Shown: positions 53,031 through 61,307 of the stretch, piece by piece | How the letters are laid out: the number at the start of each line of letters is the position of its first letter | Numbering within the stretch: position 1 is the first letter of the stretch | Assembly: GCF_001653565.1 (NCBI RefSeq) | Contig: NZ_LYPB01000073.1 | Coordinates: 349,508 to 413,507 of the forward strand | Length of the DNA stretch: 64,000 bases | From: Paenibacillus oryzisoli | Lineage (GTDB): Bacteria; Bacillota; Bacilli; Paenibacillales; NBRC-103111 | Direction of reading: 5' to 3' | Position numbers and translations under genes: made by a program | The notes under the pieces: model-generated | Databases searched by the model: none | What the model was told of the DNA's origin: nothing | Seen by the model: only the letters and a program-made list of their open reading frames with translations

Positions 53031-54789
53031 AGCCCCACTCTCCTCTCTTTGATTCCATTCCTTGCAAATGTCGGTATACCCCTTCTTGTTGCATAATCTC
53101 CTCATGTCGCCCCATTTGTACAATCGTGCCTTTATCCATCACGATAATATAATCTGCCCTGTGAACGGATGCTAGGCGATGTGTAATAACGAGCGTGGTT
53201 CGATTATGCATAAGGCGATCTAATGCCGCTTTCACATGATATTCCGTTTCACTATCTAAAGCTGAGGTTCCCTCATCTAATAACAGGATTGGTGCATCTT
53301 TCAAAATTGCCCTTGCAATCGCTAATCTCTGCCGTTGTCCGCCCGAGAATTTCAACCCATTTTCCCCAATTTCGGTCTCATAGCCCTGGGGCAATGTAGA
53401 AATATAGGCATGGATTCCCGCCATCGTCGCGGCTTCAATCATTTGTCTATCGGTAATATCAGGCCGCGCAACTAACAAGTTATCTCTGATTGTTCCGCTG
53501 AATAGCATGGTTTCCTGCGAGACATGGGCGAATAGACTTCTTCGCTCAGATATTGAAAGACGCGAGATTTGGCGTCCATTAATTAAAATTTCACCTGTTT
53601 GCGGTTTGTAGAAGCCTTGAAGCAAATTGAACAGCGTCGTCTTCCCAGCTCCACTTAAACCTACGATGGCTACGATTTTCCCTGCTGGGATATGTACATT
53701 CAGGTGTTCAAATAAATGGGGCTGCCCCTCATATTGGAAAGTAATGTCGCTAAAGGCAATCGAGGATACCAAGGGTTCCACCCTCATCGCGGCTGGGAAA
53801 TCATCCGATTCCGCTTCAATCTCCAATACTTGAAATATGCGTTCCATAGCAGACATCGATTTCTGTAAGCCAGCCCATTGTCCAGCGAACTCTGTTAATG
53901 GATACACCAAATGATTGACGAGATTAATAAAGGTGAGTAAAGCCCCTACAGTTAACACACCTACAGAAATATAGTACGAACCCAAACACAAGCTGACTAG
54001 AAATGTGATTGAAGCCGCTGCTTGACTCCCCACATAAAACCATCCACGCAATCTAGCATTGTTCAATTCCAGCGCGTAAAGCTTCTTATTTTTAATCGCA
54101 TATTTCGTGAATATCGCTCTCTCCATAAGAAAGGAGCGAATAACGAAAAAGCCTTGAAATGTTTCATTTAACAGCACATTGAACCCAGCAACCAAACTCT
54201 GAATTCGCCTATTATTATTACGCAGTAGTATGCCGAAGATAACCCCAGAAACCATAGCCACTGGTGCTACAAGTGCACATAAGAGCGCTAATTTCCAATT
54301 GATTTGCAGTACATAAATGAGAACAGCACCATAAATAAAAGGTAACTTAATCAAATTTATTAAAGAGCTGCCGATAATGCCATCCAGATTATGAATGTCA
54401 TTCGTGAAATGAGCTAATAAATCACCAGAATGAATACGATCTACATGTTTACCTGGTAATTGTAAAATATGTTTAAAGAGTTGCTCCGAGAAGTCCCTTT
54501 TTACGGCATTGGTAGCAATCGTCTCCCAAAGAGTATTCAGATACGTGGAGGTAATACTGATTACAACAAGTGTGATACCAAGAGGCACTAACCATTTCAT
54601 CCGTGTGATGTCACTATGAATTGCCGCATCTGTAATCGAACCGAAGAACCATGAGAATCCAATAGTTAGCATAATTTCAACGAAGAGTAAGAGGAGTAGA
54701 CCTACGTAAGGCCTTCGGTGTTGCTTGATATAGGGCTTCAAAACCTTATACGTTCTGCGAGCTTCATTCATTTTCAATAAACCGTTCAT
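52999..54789 (-). CDS. ABC transporter (peptide exporter type) of the second RiPP-like locus
   Basis: The 596-residue half-transporter has six membrane helices and an ATPase domain with VGLSGAGKTTLFNLLQGFYK, FSGGQRQRLAIARAIL and LLLDEGTSALD. There is no N-terminal C39 peptidase domain, so leader removal must be done by another protein, possibly the SipW-type peptidase encoded next to it. The C-terminus runs 32 bases past the likely start of the next gene. Confidence 0.92.
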   Translation of the reverse strand: MNGLLKMNEARRTYKVLKPYIKQHRRPYVGLLLLLFVEIMLTIGFSWFFGSITDAAIHSDITRMKWLVPLGITLVVISITSTYLNTLWETIATNAVKRDFSEQLFKHILQLPGKHVDRIHSGDLLAHFTNDIHNLDGIIGSSLINLIKLPFIYGAVLIYVLQINWKLALLCALVAPVAMVSGVIFGILLRNNNRRIQSLVAGFNVLLNETFQGFFVIRSFLMERAIFTKYAIKNKKLYALELNNARLRGWFYVGSQAAASITFLVSLCLGSYYISVGVLTVGALLTFINLVNHLVYPLTEFAGQWAGLQKSMSAMERIFQVLEIEAESDDFPAAMRVEPLVSSIAFSDITFQYEGQPHLFEHLNVHIPAGKIVAIVGLSGAGKTTLFNLLQGFYKPQTGEILINGRQISRLSISERRSLFAHVSQETMLFSGTIRDNLLVARPDITDRQMIEAATMAGIHAYISTLPQGYETEIGENGLKFSGGQRQRLAIARAILKDAPILLLDEGTSALDSETEYHVKAALDRLMHNRTTLVITHRLASVHRADYIIVMDKGTIVQMGRHEEIMQQEGVYRHLQGMESKRGEWGYADAFDQSAV

Positions 54790-54818
54790 CTCGTCGACAC
54801 TCCATACTCATTGTACGA

Positions 54819-55280
54819 TTACGATTTCGCAAGTTGACTTCGAACCAAACATTGAACTAATCGCGATAACAGAGGGAGTGAACGTATAGCCCAGCTCCAC
54901 ATTCTCGAAGCTAGATTCGTCATGCGAATAAGCCGTCCATGACGGTTTATCCAAATCAGTGTTCCGATGATCTGATCCTGTGCGATCCATTCGTCATGCG
55001 TTACATTCGTATCACCTTTGCACAGATAGTGTGGTTGTTGATTGTTCATCACGGTCTGAGTCAACCGGTGAGCGATTAAATGACCATGCTTAGCACGAAA
55101 TAGGAGAACATCTCCCACCTTCATGACTGATGCTTCTATGCGAACGAATCTACAAATATCCCCCTTTATAATAAAAGGATACATGCTCATCCCCTGCGCA
55201 GGCAGATCAATCCAGCCTTTTTTCTCAATAGTTCGCACAATGATCTGATCGATGCCCTTATCATCCAGCAAGTTGAACAA
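54819..55280 (-). CDS. S26B/SipW-type signal-peptidase-like serine protease
   Basis: The 153-residue protein has LPAQGMSMYPFIIKGD with Ser32 in the S-M-x-P motif, LIAHRL with His71 in place of the bacterial-type Lys, and CKGDTN at residues 87-92. This Ser-His pattern is that of ER-type/SipW signal peptidases. There is no N-terminal membrane anchor; only a short hydrophobic C-terminal part is seen. Between the RRE and ABC genes it may be the leader protease of this cassette. The TTG at 55280 overlaps the RRE gene; a TTG at 55268 is an alternative. Confidence 0.8.
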   Translation of the reverse strand: MFNLLDDKGIDQIIVRTIEKKGWIDLPAQGMSMYPFIIKGDICRFVRIEASVMKVGDVLLFRAKHGHLIAHRLTQTVMNNQQPHYLCKGDTNVTHDEWIAQDQIIGTLIWINRHGRLIRMTNLASRMWSWAIRSLPLLSRLVQCLVRSQLAKS

Positions 55281-55527
55281 GACCCCGATCCATCATATCA
55301 TGGAGAAACACTTCGACTTCGGATTCTACATCGGTATGAACTGACTGGAATTCGTTGCGCACCGCTTCAGCAATCATGTCTATGGTTTGCGCAGTCCCTA
55401 GCAGAGACCAGCAGAATCCACCTACACCATTCAGCTTCGTTAACGTGTACGCATCCGTATTCAGGATAATCCATTCCATATCAAGCTCAATAGACTCATA
55501 ATTATTCATTCGCACATATTGCGTCAT
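55261..55527 (-). CDS. PqqD-like RRE protein of the second RiPP-like locus
   Basis: The 88-residue protein starts at an ATG within TAATG that overlaps the stop of the kinase gene. It has MEWIILNTDAYTLTKLNGVG, WSLLGTAQTIDMIAEAVRNE and VFLHDMMDRGLVQL, the PqqD layout of strands followed by helices. It should bind the Y-x-x-P region of the precursor at 56403-56603. It is the counterpart of the lasso B1 protein. Confidence 0.85.
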   Translation of the reverse strand: MTQYVRMNNYESIELDMEWIILNTDAYTLTKLNGVGGFCWSLLGTAQTIDMIAEAVRNEFQSVHTDVESEVEVFLHDMMDRGLVQLAG

Positions 55528-56312
55528 TACGAGATCAGCTCCCAAAAAGTATCATTTTTCTGAAAATGCAATTCGTTAATCGTGACTGTTTTGGCCAAAA
55601 CCAATAACATATGCAGGATATTAACCGTTTCTTCCAAGCTATGTGCCCAATAAAACACTTTATCGACGAGTTGCAGAAAACCATCTGATCGGCTAAGTGT
55701 TACCTTGTGATTGGAGACCGCTTGATGCAATAAATAAATACCTGCTAGTGCACTCTTATCCATACTTCCTGATCGCGATAATTCACTTCGAAAAGGCGAG
55801 TCGAACACAGTAATCCCATCTGGTGTAATCTTAACAATTGAGGCTTCATCGGAGAGAAGCTCACGAGGATCAGACAATTTCGCAGCGGTTGATTTGCCAG
55901 CACCAGAGTGACCAGCGAACAAATAGGCCTTATCCTTCTCGATCACACAAGAAGAATGAATAAGTAGTCCCCACTTGGTATGCACGAGAAATGAGCTGTA
56001 CAGATTCATGAACGCATGTTTCAATGCTAATTCATTGTGCACGGAGATCGCTGCTTCACGATAATCACTATCCACCACGATGAGATAATCAGACCTTCGA
56101 TAGACAATCTGATTGTTCTCTTCTTGCTTAATAGATACCTCGTAATTGACGAAAGGAACACCATATCCTTCATGAAGCCGAACCCTCATATGAGGGGTAA
56201 ACGATGTTGCGGGTACAATTGCGAAATTGCTCCGAATCCAATCCAAAATCTTATCGGACTGGCTCTGAACTTGAATATAATGCTCACCAATGATCGTATG
56301 AATGTATTCCAT
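55527..56312 (-). CDS. HPr-kinase-like protein of the second RiPP-like locus
   Basis: About 261 residues from ATG 56312 (GAGGGG seven bases upstream). It contains LLIHSSCVIEKDKAYLFAGH followed by SGAGKSTAAKLSD (P-loop) and ELLSDEASIVKI. It is shorter than the lasso kinase at 48680 but shares order and motifs. If it is a peptide kinase, the few targets available in the precursor are Ser12, Ser18, Thr26, Ser29 and Thr55. Confidence 0.85.
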   Translation of the reverse strand: MEYIHTIIGEHYIQVQSQSDKILDWIRSNFAIVPATSFTPHMRVRLHEGYGVPFVNYEVSIKQEENNQIVYRRSDYLIVVDSDYREAAISVHNELALKHAFMNLYSSFLVHTKWGLLIHSSCVIEKDKAYLFAGHSGAGKSTAAKLSDPRELLSDEASIVKITPDGITVFDSPFRSELSRSGSMDKSALAGIYLLHQAVSNHKVTLSRSDGFLQLVDKVFYWAHSLEETVNILHMLLVLAKTVTINELHFQKNDTFWELIS

Positions 56313-56342
56313 GCTTCTACCCCTCAAGACTTCATTAGTAAC

Positions 56343-56380
56343 GGAGGCCAACTACGATGTACAGCATCTCATTGACCTCC
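56343..56380 (-). other. Stem-loop after the second RiPP-like precursor gene
   Basis: GGAGGTCAA and TTGGCCTCC form a nine-base stem with one mismatch and a 20-base loop on the minus strand, without a T run. Position just after the precursor gene suggests mRNA stabilisation or partial attenuation, parallel to the terminator after the lasso precursor gene. Confidence 0.4.
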
Positions 56381-56402
56381 ACAGAATAATTATTTATAGT
56401 TT

Positions 56403-56603
56403 CTAGAGCTTACCGTTCCCTTTACCTTTATGCGGTCCTGTGTAAGGAGGATTCGGATAGTTAATGCCACCATTTCCTTTACCAGGATGGTTCAGATTAC
56501 CATGGCCCTTATTCCAACTTTGGGCGGTCTCAAACCTTACCGGCTGCTGACTTAATACCATGGGTGGTGAATACACTTTCTGCTTCATAGACGAATTGTC
56601 CAT
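56403..56603 (-). CDS. RiPP-like precursor, Gly/Asn/Pro/Lys-rich core without Cys or acidic residues
   Basis: The 66-residue protein has an N-terminal leader-like part with Y11-S-P-P14 (Y-x-x-P, the RRE-binding motif of lasso leaders), then PVRFETAQSW, and from residue 31 a core-like part rich in Gly, Asn, Pro, Lys and His, such as NKGHGNLNHPGKGNGG and PHKGKGNGKL. After Glu25 there is no Asp, Glu or Cys, and only Ser29 and Thr55 carry hydroxyls other than Tyr. That excludes a normal lasso ring and thioether classes. GGGGAG precedes the ATG. It lies 13 bases after a secreted-protein gene. Confidence 0.75.
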   Translation of the reverse strand: MDNSSMKQKVYSPPMVLSQQPVRFETAQSWNKGHGNLNHPGKGNGGINYPNPPYTGPHKGKGNGKL

Positions 56604-56615
56604 CTGTCTTCTCCC

Positions 56616-58331
56616 CTATTCTTTCAACGTTTGAACGAGTCTTCTTACTTCTCCGAATGGGGTATCTATGACCTCATAGAGACGAAGAGTTAATGTAGCT
56701 TCTAAAGTATCCGCATCGAAGGTCAGAAGTTCTGTACCCGTCACTAGCTTTTTCTCACCCGCGAATGAGAACACTTTCGATGTCATAATGCGGTTTGATG
56801 CATCAGCTACTTCTAATCTTAGTTTGGAAAAGCTCTGATCTACGACAATCTCATCCTGCAGCTTAACATTGAAATCAATCCCTAATTTATAGGAATAATT
56901 AGGTCCGTTTCCTACATTGAAGCTTCTTTGCAGGGATGTATCATTTATTTTTACCTGAAATGGATAGAACGCGAGGGTATTGTCTGATGTATCTACCACT
57001 TTCGTCTTGAACGCTGCAATGGTGAAGTTATATGGCTCGACCTTTTTGCCATCAAGAATTTCCATCGTTAACCGCTCACCCGTCTCTGAGTTTGGCACGA
57101 CAAACGTATAGTAGATCACGTAGCTGATATTGGGGATTAACGTCTCTACTTTCGTTTCTTGCCTAGTTCCTGAGAACTTTTTACCATTAGCAATAGTAAG
57201 CACCGTCTGGAACGAAGGTACTGGGACGGAATCGCCACTTTTATTTAACAATTTGAACTTAGCAACCACGGCTTTGAATCCACCGCCTGCACTCTCGCTC
57301 ATGTTCAGGTCAACCATGGACACCTCAATATCCGATCGGATCAGTTGACTAATAGGATCGAACTGAATCGGCTTGTTCAACTCATAGGACCCAAGTGGGC
57401 TCAGTAAACGAGTTGAATTGGTTGCCCCTAATAAATTAATCATCAGTCTGCCGATGGTGTAAGAGATATGTGTTTTATCCTCCCCTACGAAGTCCTCTGG
57501 TGTTAGCACCGTTAAGTTCTTCAATTCGGCTTTACTCTTGACCGGTATGGCGTAGTGCACATAATTTTTTTCACCAGGATCTAAGATTAGTTCATCTTGC
57601 TCCAGTCGCTCACCAATATATACTTTATTCCCTGACTTCCCATTTATACGAAAATCAGGTACAGAGATTGGCTTGTCTCCCGTGTTGGTTGCAAGGAAAC
57701 CAACCACAGTCTTGATCCCATTCGGCGTATTCTGTTCATTCAAACTAACGGGTTGATATTGGATTTTGTCCGTCAGCATTGGGATAGTGAACGTGTCCTG
57801 CCACTGCTTGATTTGAGCTGGGTCAGAAAGATTCGCTTTCTCCCCCTTCCACTCCAGATCCGCGATAGGCAGCGAGATAATCCGCTTCTCTTGCTTCGGA
57901 TAGACGAATTCATCTACATCCGACCATGACAGCTCATCCAAAGCAAATACGTCATAACGATCTACAACATTGAAATAGCTAAGCTCGATGGTTTCTTTCG
58001 GCTGAATATTTCTCGCATTTGCTTGACTAGGACGCATAATGTATTCCAAGCCCTCGTTCGTTTTCACACGAACTTCATACTCTGGAATCCCGACTAAGCG
58101 CTCGCCAGCGTTATAGTAACGAACAACAGCGCCAATTCTAGTTCCCTCAGAAGTAGGTTCATTTAATACACTTTTCACATCAACTTGAAGTGATTCTGTC
58201 AGCTGGTAACGACTTAATGTGTAGGATTGTGAATACTTCTCATCAGCTGCAACATGGAAAGATGCCGATGGAATGACCAGAGAGACGGCTAGGATGAACA
58301 TTATCGTCGTTTTTTTCCAATGTATTTTCAA
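56616..58331 (-). CDS. Secreted protein of unknown function with repeated beta-sandwich-like modules
   Basis: The 571-residue precursor has a signal peptide (cleavage likely after HVAA). The mature part shows at least three modules with similar strands, each having a pattern like GAVVRYYNAGERLVGIPEYE, VVGFLATNTGDKPISVPDFR and VAKFKLLNKSGDSVPVPSFQ, resembling DUF4352/immunoglobulin-like repeats. I do not recognise a named family. It is cotranscribed with an HlyD-type adaptor upstream and the RiPP-like precursor downstream, so it may act outside the cell in export or surface display. Confidence 0.75.
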   Translation of the reverse strand: MKIHWKKTTIMFILAVSLVIPSASFHVAADEKYSQSYTLSRYQLTESLQVDVKSVLNEPTSEGTRIGAVVRYYNAGERLVGIPEYEVRVKTNEGLEYIMRPSQANARNIQPKETIELSYFNVVDRYDVFALDELSWSDVDEFVYPKQEKRIISLPIADLEWKGEKANLSDPAQIKQWQDTFTIPMLTDKIQYQPVSLNEQNTPNGIKTVVGFLATNTGDKPISVPDFRINGKSGNKVYIGERLEQDELILDPGEKNYVHYAIPVKSKAELKNLTVLTPEDFVGEDKTHISYTIGRLMINLLGATNSTRLLSPLGSYELNKPIQFDPISQLIRSDIEVSMVDLNMSESAGGGFKAVVAKFKLLNKSGDSVPVPSFQTVLTIANGKKFSGTRQETKVETLIPNISYVIYYTFVVPNSETGERLTMEILDGKKVEPYNFTIAAFKTKVVDTSDNTLAFYPFQVKINDTSLQRSFNVGNGPNYSYKLGIDFNVKLQDEIVVDQSFSKLRLEVADASNRIMTSKVFSFAGEKKLVTGTELLTFDADTLEATLTLRLYEVIDTPFGEVRRLVQTLKE

Positions 58332-58352
58332 ATAAAGTCACTCCATTTTTAT

Positions 58353-59636
58353 TTATTGCTCTTCAACTGCCGCTACTTTAACTTTCGCTTTATCCACTAG
58401 AGAGCTAGGATTGATTTTCACAACCATCTCGCCTTCCTTAAGACCAGAAAGCACCTCTTGCTTAGGTTCATTTAATCTCCCCAATTGAATACTACGTTTC
58501 TCGGCCGTATCACCTGAAACTACATAGACATAAGCATTATCGCCTTCTCTAACAATGCTATAGGTCGGTACGGTCAATACAATAAGATCCTTTTCCTCTG
58601 CCAGTTGCAGCTTTAACTTCGTGCCAGGCTTTAAGCCAAGATCCTTGTTAGGTACTTCAAGATTAATTTCATAGGCTTTCGTTTCCGGATCCATCACTTT
58701 GGAGAGATAGCTGATAGCTCCTTGAAACTTTGTTTTGTTGTTAGGAAGTAAATAGGACATGACGGTCTTCCCATTAGCTAACTTCAATTCTTCCTCAGAT
58801 AGCTGGGATTTAATTCTGATCGGATCCAGCCGTTGAATCATTGCGATCTGAGCTCCTGCCCCAATGCCCATCCCAGCTTCAAATGGCATCTCCGTCATAA
58901 GACCGCTCACGGTAGCTTTTACTTCAAGGTTCTGAGTCGATTGCTCAACCTGCTGCAGGGCAAGTTTAGCCCCTTTCAGTTGCGACTCCATCTCCGAAGT
59001 CAGATCAATCGGATCAAATGTTTGTAATTTAACTTTCATTTGATCTAGGTCCATCCGAGCATTCATCATCTGCGTTTCCATCTGGTACAGCTGAGCTTTG
59101 GTTGCGAGTCCAATATCAAAATCATTTTTCATTTTATTGTAGCTGCGGAGAAGTGAAGCCATCCCCAATTCCATTTTTTGAATGGTATTACTCAACTCGG
59201 ATTTCTGATTTTCCGTTTCTTTCTGCCCTCTGATGCGTGCTTTGTCCATCGCGTCTTGCAGCGTCTTAACGGTTGCAGCTGCTGCTTCCCGGCTTGCAAG
59301 AATTTCACTCGATTTTAGCTTTAAAATGACATCGCCTTCTTGAACCATATCGCCGCGCTTCTTCATAATTTGCTCAACTTCACCGGTAGCTTTGGACATG
59401 ATTTTAAATTGAGCAGAGAATTGTACTTCTGCGACGCGCTCAGGCGAATCGCCAATTCGCTGTGGAATTACCTTGAACACTCTAACCGCTTGCTGCGATT
59501 GATCCGCATAGACTGAATTTGCATCTGTATTCTGGATTGCTGTGTCCGAACATCCCGCCAAGATCCCTATACTGAGCGTTAAAATAGAAGCAATTCTTAC
59601 AGTTCGCGACTGTGGCTTTCTTCTTTTTTGTCTCAT
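58353..59636 (-). CDS. HlyD/RND-type membrane fusion (adaptor) lipoprotein
   Basis: The 427-residue protein has a lipobox LAGC near residue 28, a barrel-sandwich (lipoyl-like) half TGEVEQIMKKRGDMVQEGDV, a long coiled-coil hairpin at about residues 115-225, the second lipoyl half VKATVSGLMTEMPFEAGMGI, and a beta-barrel with GTKLKLQLAEEKDLIVLTVP. It should link an inner-membrane transporter to the outside. No MacB- or RND-type partner is adjacent; the only ABC protein in this run is at 52999. Confidence 0.9.
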   Translation of the reverse strand: MRQKRRKPQSRTVRIASILTLSIGILAGCSDTAIQNTDANSVYADQSQQAVRVFKVIPQRIGDSPERVAEVQFSAQFKIMSKATGEVEQIMKKRGDMVQEGDVILKLKSSEILASREAAAATVKTLQDAMDKARIRGQKETENQKSELSNTIQKMELGMASLLRSYNKMKNDFDIGLATKAQLYQMETQMMNARMDLDQMKVKLQTFDPIDLTSEMESQLKGAKLALQQVEQSTQNLEVKATVSGLMTEMPFEAGMGIGAGAQIAMIQRLDPIRIKSQLSEEELKLANGKTVMSYLLPNNKTKFQGAISYLSKVMDPETKAYEINLEVPNKDLGLKPGTKLKLQLAEEKDLIVLTVPTYSIVREGDNAYVYVVSGDTAEKRSIQLGRLNEPKQEVLSGLKEGEMVVKINPSSLVDKAKVKVAAVEEQ

Positions 59637-59681
59637 TCGCTATAAACTCTCTCCCCTTACTTTATTTTTCAAAAGGATTGA

Positions 59682-60353
59682 TTACAGATAAGCATCTGCC
59701 TGATTATCTTTGACTTCATTAAGTACTACGCCAATTAGCTTCATATTCGCTAACATGAGCTCTTCTTTCACTTTCTTCGCAATATCACGTTTGACTTTGC
59801 CATGCTCGACAATAAGCAGGACACCGTCACTCTTGGATCCCATAATCTTGGCATCTGTTATCGTCAATAGCGAGGAGGCATCAATAATGACAATATCGTA
59901 GTTCTCTTTCAACGTTGCGAGTAAGGCATCCATTAACTTAGAAGCTAACAATCCCGAAGGATTCTGTGTCCTAGATCCCGAAGGGATTAATTCGAGATTT
60001 TCTACCATCGTCTCTCGGACGATTTCATTCATGCTAATTTGGCCATTTAAATAATTGGTTAGCCCATGGCTGGGTTCAACGCCAAATGCCAAATGAATGG
60101 AGGGATTTCGCAGATCCGCATCAAGCAGCATGACTTTATTGCCAATCTGAGCATAGGCAACAGCTAATTGAATCGCAGTCGTTGTCTTCCCCTCACCTCG
60201 ACTTGCTGAAGTGATGGTAATCGTTTTGGCCTCACGGCCAAACACCGAGCACTCGATGTTAAATCGCAATGAACGATAAGCTTCTGAGGTCGAGGAATTA
60301 TGGAGAATTTGCTTCAAGGCGAGAGAAGTCGAACTAGTAGATAGTTTTCGCAT
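59682..60353 (-). CDS. CpsD/CapB-type bacterial tyrosine kinase (BY-kinase 2)
   Basis: About 223 residues from ATG 60353 (TGAGGA eight bases upstream). Motifs: SASRGEGKTTTAIQLA (Walker A), VMLLDADLRNP (A') and DIVIIDASS (B). Unlike copy 1 the C-terminus has only a single Tyr, in NQADAYL, instead of a tyrosine cluster, so its autophosphorylation capacity is reduced or different. It overlaps the Wzz2 gene by 20 bases. Confidence 0.9.
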   Translation of the reverse strand: MRKLSTSSTSLALKQILHNSSTSEAYRSLRFNIECSVFGREAKTITITSASRGEGKTTTAIQLAVAYAQIGNKVMLLDADLRNPSIHLAFGVEPSHGLTNYLNGQISMNEIVRETMVENLELIPSGSRTQNPSGLLASKLMDALLATLKENYDIVIIDASSLLTITDAKIMGSKSDGVLLIVEHGKVKRDIAKKVKEELMLANMKLIGVVLNEVKDNQADAYL

Positions 60354-61095
60354 ATGAAATATCCTCATCATTTTTTCTTAGTTTATTTTTCCGTTTCAAC
60401 TTCATCTTTCCGTACTTCGCTTTCGGAATGTAAGCCAACGTTGAAAGTCCGAACACTTCTCGAATATCCTCATCTGTTTTCAACGTATCATCTAAAGCAT
60501 CCAGCAATAGAATGATACCAATTGTAGCAGCCATGGAAGCAAAAAACCCGAGGATGATATATTGATTCGACTTCTGATTCACCGGAGTAGGATTGTCCTG
60601 AACTTTGGCTCGATTCAGAATGGTAATATTATCAACCTTCATGATATGAGGGATTTCTGTTTGGAACACATCGGAGACAGCATTTGCAATTGCAACAGCT
60701 CTTTCATGTGAGAAATGTCTCACGACAATCGACATCACTTGCGTATCATTTAAATTAGTCACGTTGACGATAGAAATTAATTGATCTGTTGAAACTCGTA
60801 AATCAGGGTAACGCTGGACGACTTTATCCATAATAGCTGGGGTTTTAATGATTTCTTTGTATGTATTGATAAGTGCCATATTCACACCAATCGCACCATA
60901 ATCGATCTGCTCTGTACCCAGTTGATCTTGCTCAAATGTTTTATTCACAATTAATTTCGTTGATGCCTGATAGATTGGCACATAGTTTGAAGATGTATAC
61001 ATGCTTGTGAGGAAGGTGCAAATAAAAACGACAATAACAATAAGCCACCATCGCTTCTTTATAACCATCAAATATTCCTTAAAATTAATTTCCAT
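60334..61095 (-). CDS. Wzz/CapA-type chain-length modulator (copy 2)
   Basis: The 253-residue protein starts MEINFKEYLMVIKKRWWLIV, with membrane segments at about 15-33 and 178-200 and an extracellular region with VDNITILNRAKVQDNPTPV before the second helix. The basic tail KMKLKRKNKLRKN is expected in the cytoplasm, where it contacts the kinase. GGAGGGG lies upstream. It heads the operon that leads into the second RiPP-like cassette and has a GATAC-controlled promoter. Confidence 0.92.
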   Translation of the reverse strand: MEINFKEYLMVIKKRWWLIVIVVFICTFLTSMYTSSNYVPIYQASTKLIVNKTFEQDQLGTEQIDYGAIGVNMALINTYKEIIKTPAIMDKVVQRYPDLRVSTDQLISIVNVTNLNDTQVMSIVVRHFSHERAVAIANAVSDVFQTEIPHIMKVDNITILNRAKVQDNPTPVNQKSNQYIILGFFASMAATIGIILLLDALDDTLKTDEDIREVFGLSTLAYIPKAKYGKMKLKRKNKLRKNDEDISYAKTIY

Positions 61096-61132
61096 GATTC
61101 CCCTCCAATAGAAGTCTATTTCGATTTTCTAT

Positions 61133-61191
61133 GATACTATTTGTATCTTAATTGTTACTCTTACTTTAAGATACTTTTCGTATCATGTCAA
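61133..61191 (-). promoter_or_regulatory. Wzz2 operon promoter with two GATAC operators
   Basis: Minus strand: TTGACA (-35, 61186-61191), a 17-base spacer containing GATACGAAAAGTATC (61170-61184), and TAAAGT (-10, 61163-61168). A second perfect box GATACAAATAGTATC lies downstream at 61133-61147. The double-operator layout predicts strong repression of the whole Wzz2 to RiPP-like run. Confidence 0.8.
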
Positions 61192-61250
61192 CACAATATT
61201 CTCGCTTTTTAGTTCCAAATCGTATCATATTTAAGCGCGCTTGCGAATGC

Positions 61251-61288
61251 AAAAAGCAGCACTTTCCCCCTAGAGGATAGGCTGCTTT
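61251..61288 (-). terminator. Terminator of the HD-GYP/LuxR operon
   Basis: AAAGCAGC and GCTGCTTT pair across a 20-base loop and are followed on the minus strand by TTT. It separates the LuxR gene from the Wzz2 promoter. Confidence 0.82.
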
Positions 61289-61307
61289 ACGAGGTAAAAC
61301 TCTCTAA

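Noticed and set aside
56403..56603. Second lasso peptide precursor
   Set aside because: No Asp or Glu exists after residue 25, so the obligatory macrolactam acceptor is missing from the core; no cyclase or B2 gene lies in this cassette.
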